This document shows, piece after piece, positions 6,127 to 6,167 of a DNA stretch of 6,167 nt. Within the stretch, counting starts at the first letter, position 1. Every line of letters starts with the position of its first letter. The stretch comes from Acidobacteriaceae bacterium (GTDB lineage Bacteria; Acidobacteriota; Terriglobia; Terriglobales; Acidobacteriaceae): assembly GCA_003156495.1 (NCBI GenBank), contig PMHC01000078.1, forward strand, positions 1 through 6,167, given 5' to 3'. A program made the position numbers and the translations under genes. Under the pieces are notes generated by a model. The model was not told the origin of the DNA. It was given only the letters and a program-made list of their open reading frames with translations, and searched no databases.

Positions 6127-6167
6127 ATGGCGCAGAGGAAGAAGTACACGCCGGAGCAGATTGTGAG
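6127..6167 (+). CDS. IS3-family transposase OrfA, N-terminal fragment
   Basis: The ATG at 6127 opens MAQRKKYTPEQIV before the window ends. A basic start followed by (Y/F)-T-x-E-Q-I-V is typical of the N-terminal helix-turn-helix subunit (OrfA) of IS3-family, IS407-like transposases, which binds the IS ends. OrfB, with the DDE integrase core, is normally made by -1 frameshifting further downstream, outside the window. A strong Shine-Dalgarno (AAGGAG, 6115-6120) 6 nt upstream supports the start. Only 13 full codons are visible, so whether the copy is intact is unknown. Confidence 0.72.
   Translation, partial: MAQRKKYTPEQIV

Larger units (their letters stand above)
6064..6167 (+). mobile_element. 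Left end of an IS3-family insertion sequence, cut off by the window edge
   Basis: The element is inferred from the OrfA start at 6127 and its leader. IS3-family ends begin with TG; the TG at 6064 followed by GAGTGCCCGG gives a 63-nt leader, in the usual range, and resembles IS407-type ends. TG at 6069, 6077 or 6083 are alternatives. Without the right end, the terminal inverted repeat and the target duplication cannot be confirmed, so the left boundary is approximate. Confidence 0.5.

Noticed and set aside
5954..6166. Plus-strand frame of 70 codons across the IS leader
   Set aside because: Low-quality Arg-rich translation that runs through the terminator and the transposase start in another frame.

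Overview
The window is moderately GC-rich bacterial DNA holding three complete protein genes and the first bases of a fourth, an insertion-sequence transposase. A secreted serine peptidase with an Ala/Pro-rich insert, a MATE transporter and a TPR-glycosyltransferase fusion point to a Gram-negative bacterium with large, loosely organised gene content. The Acidobacteriota are my best guess, from the style of the S9 peptidase and the transposase; this is inference, since there is no phylogenetic marker.

Layout. Bases 1-297 hold no convincing gene. They contain a weak terminator-like structure behind the peptidase, a promoter-like pair, and a Shine-Dalgarno plus ATG at the left edge that may open a leftward gene. 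Bases 298-2412 (minus strand) encode an exported S9-family peptidase of 704 aa with a PD40/WD40-like propeller and an intact Ser-Asp-His set. A 227-bp divergent intergenic region (2413-2639) carries a promoter-like pair placed so that the peptidase mRNA could be nearly leaderless, a small palindrome, and the ribosome site for the next gene. Bases 2640-4013 (plus strand, TTG start) encode a 457-aa MepA-like MATE efflux transporter followed at once by a hairpin plus T-run. The 230-bp gap to the next gene holds a strong 12-bp hairpin and an antisense stretch that reads like a frameshifted small gene. Bases 4244-5938 encode a 564-aa cytoplasmic protein with six to seven TPRs fused to a GT9/heptosyltransferase-like domain. 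Bases 5939-6126 hold a good intrinsic terminator (6054-6083) and the probable left end of an IS3-family element, whose OrfA starts at 6127 and runs off the window.

The genes do not form an obvious pathway. The peptidase and the MATE pump are divergent and may share regulatory DNA. The pump and the glycosyltransferase point the same way but are separated by a terminator and 230 bp, so they are probably independent transcripts. I found no convincing new multi-gene system. The items most worth a second look are the frameshifted antisense reading frame with its hairpin (3991-4163), the leaderless-type promoter of the peptidase, the TPR-GT fusion, and the overlap of a terminator with the IS boundary.
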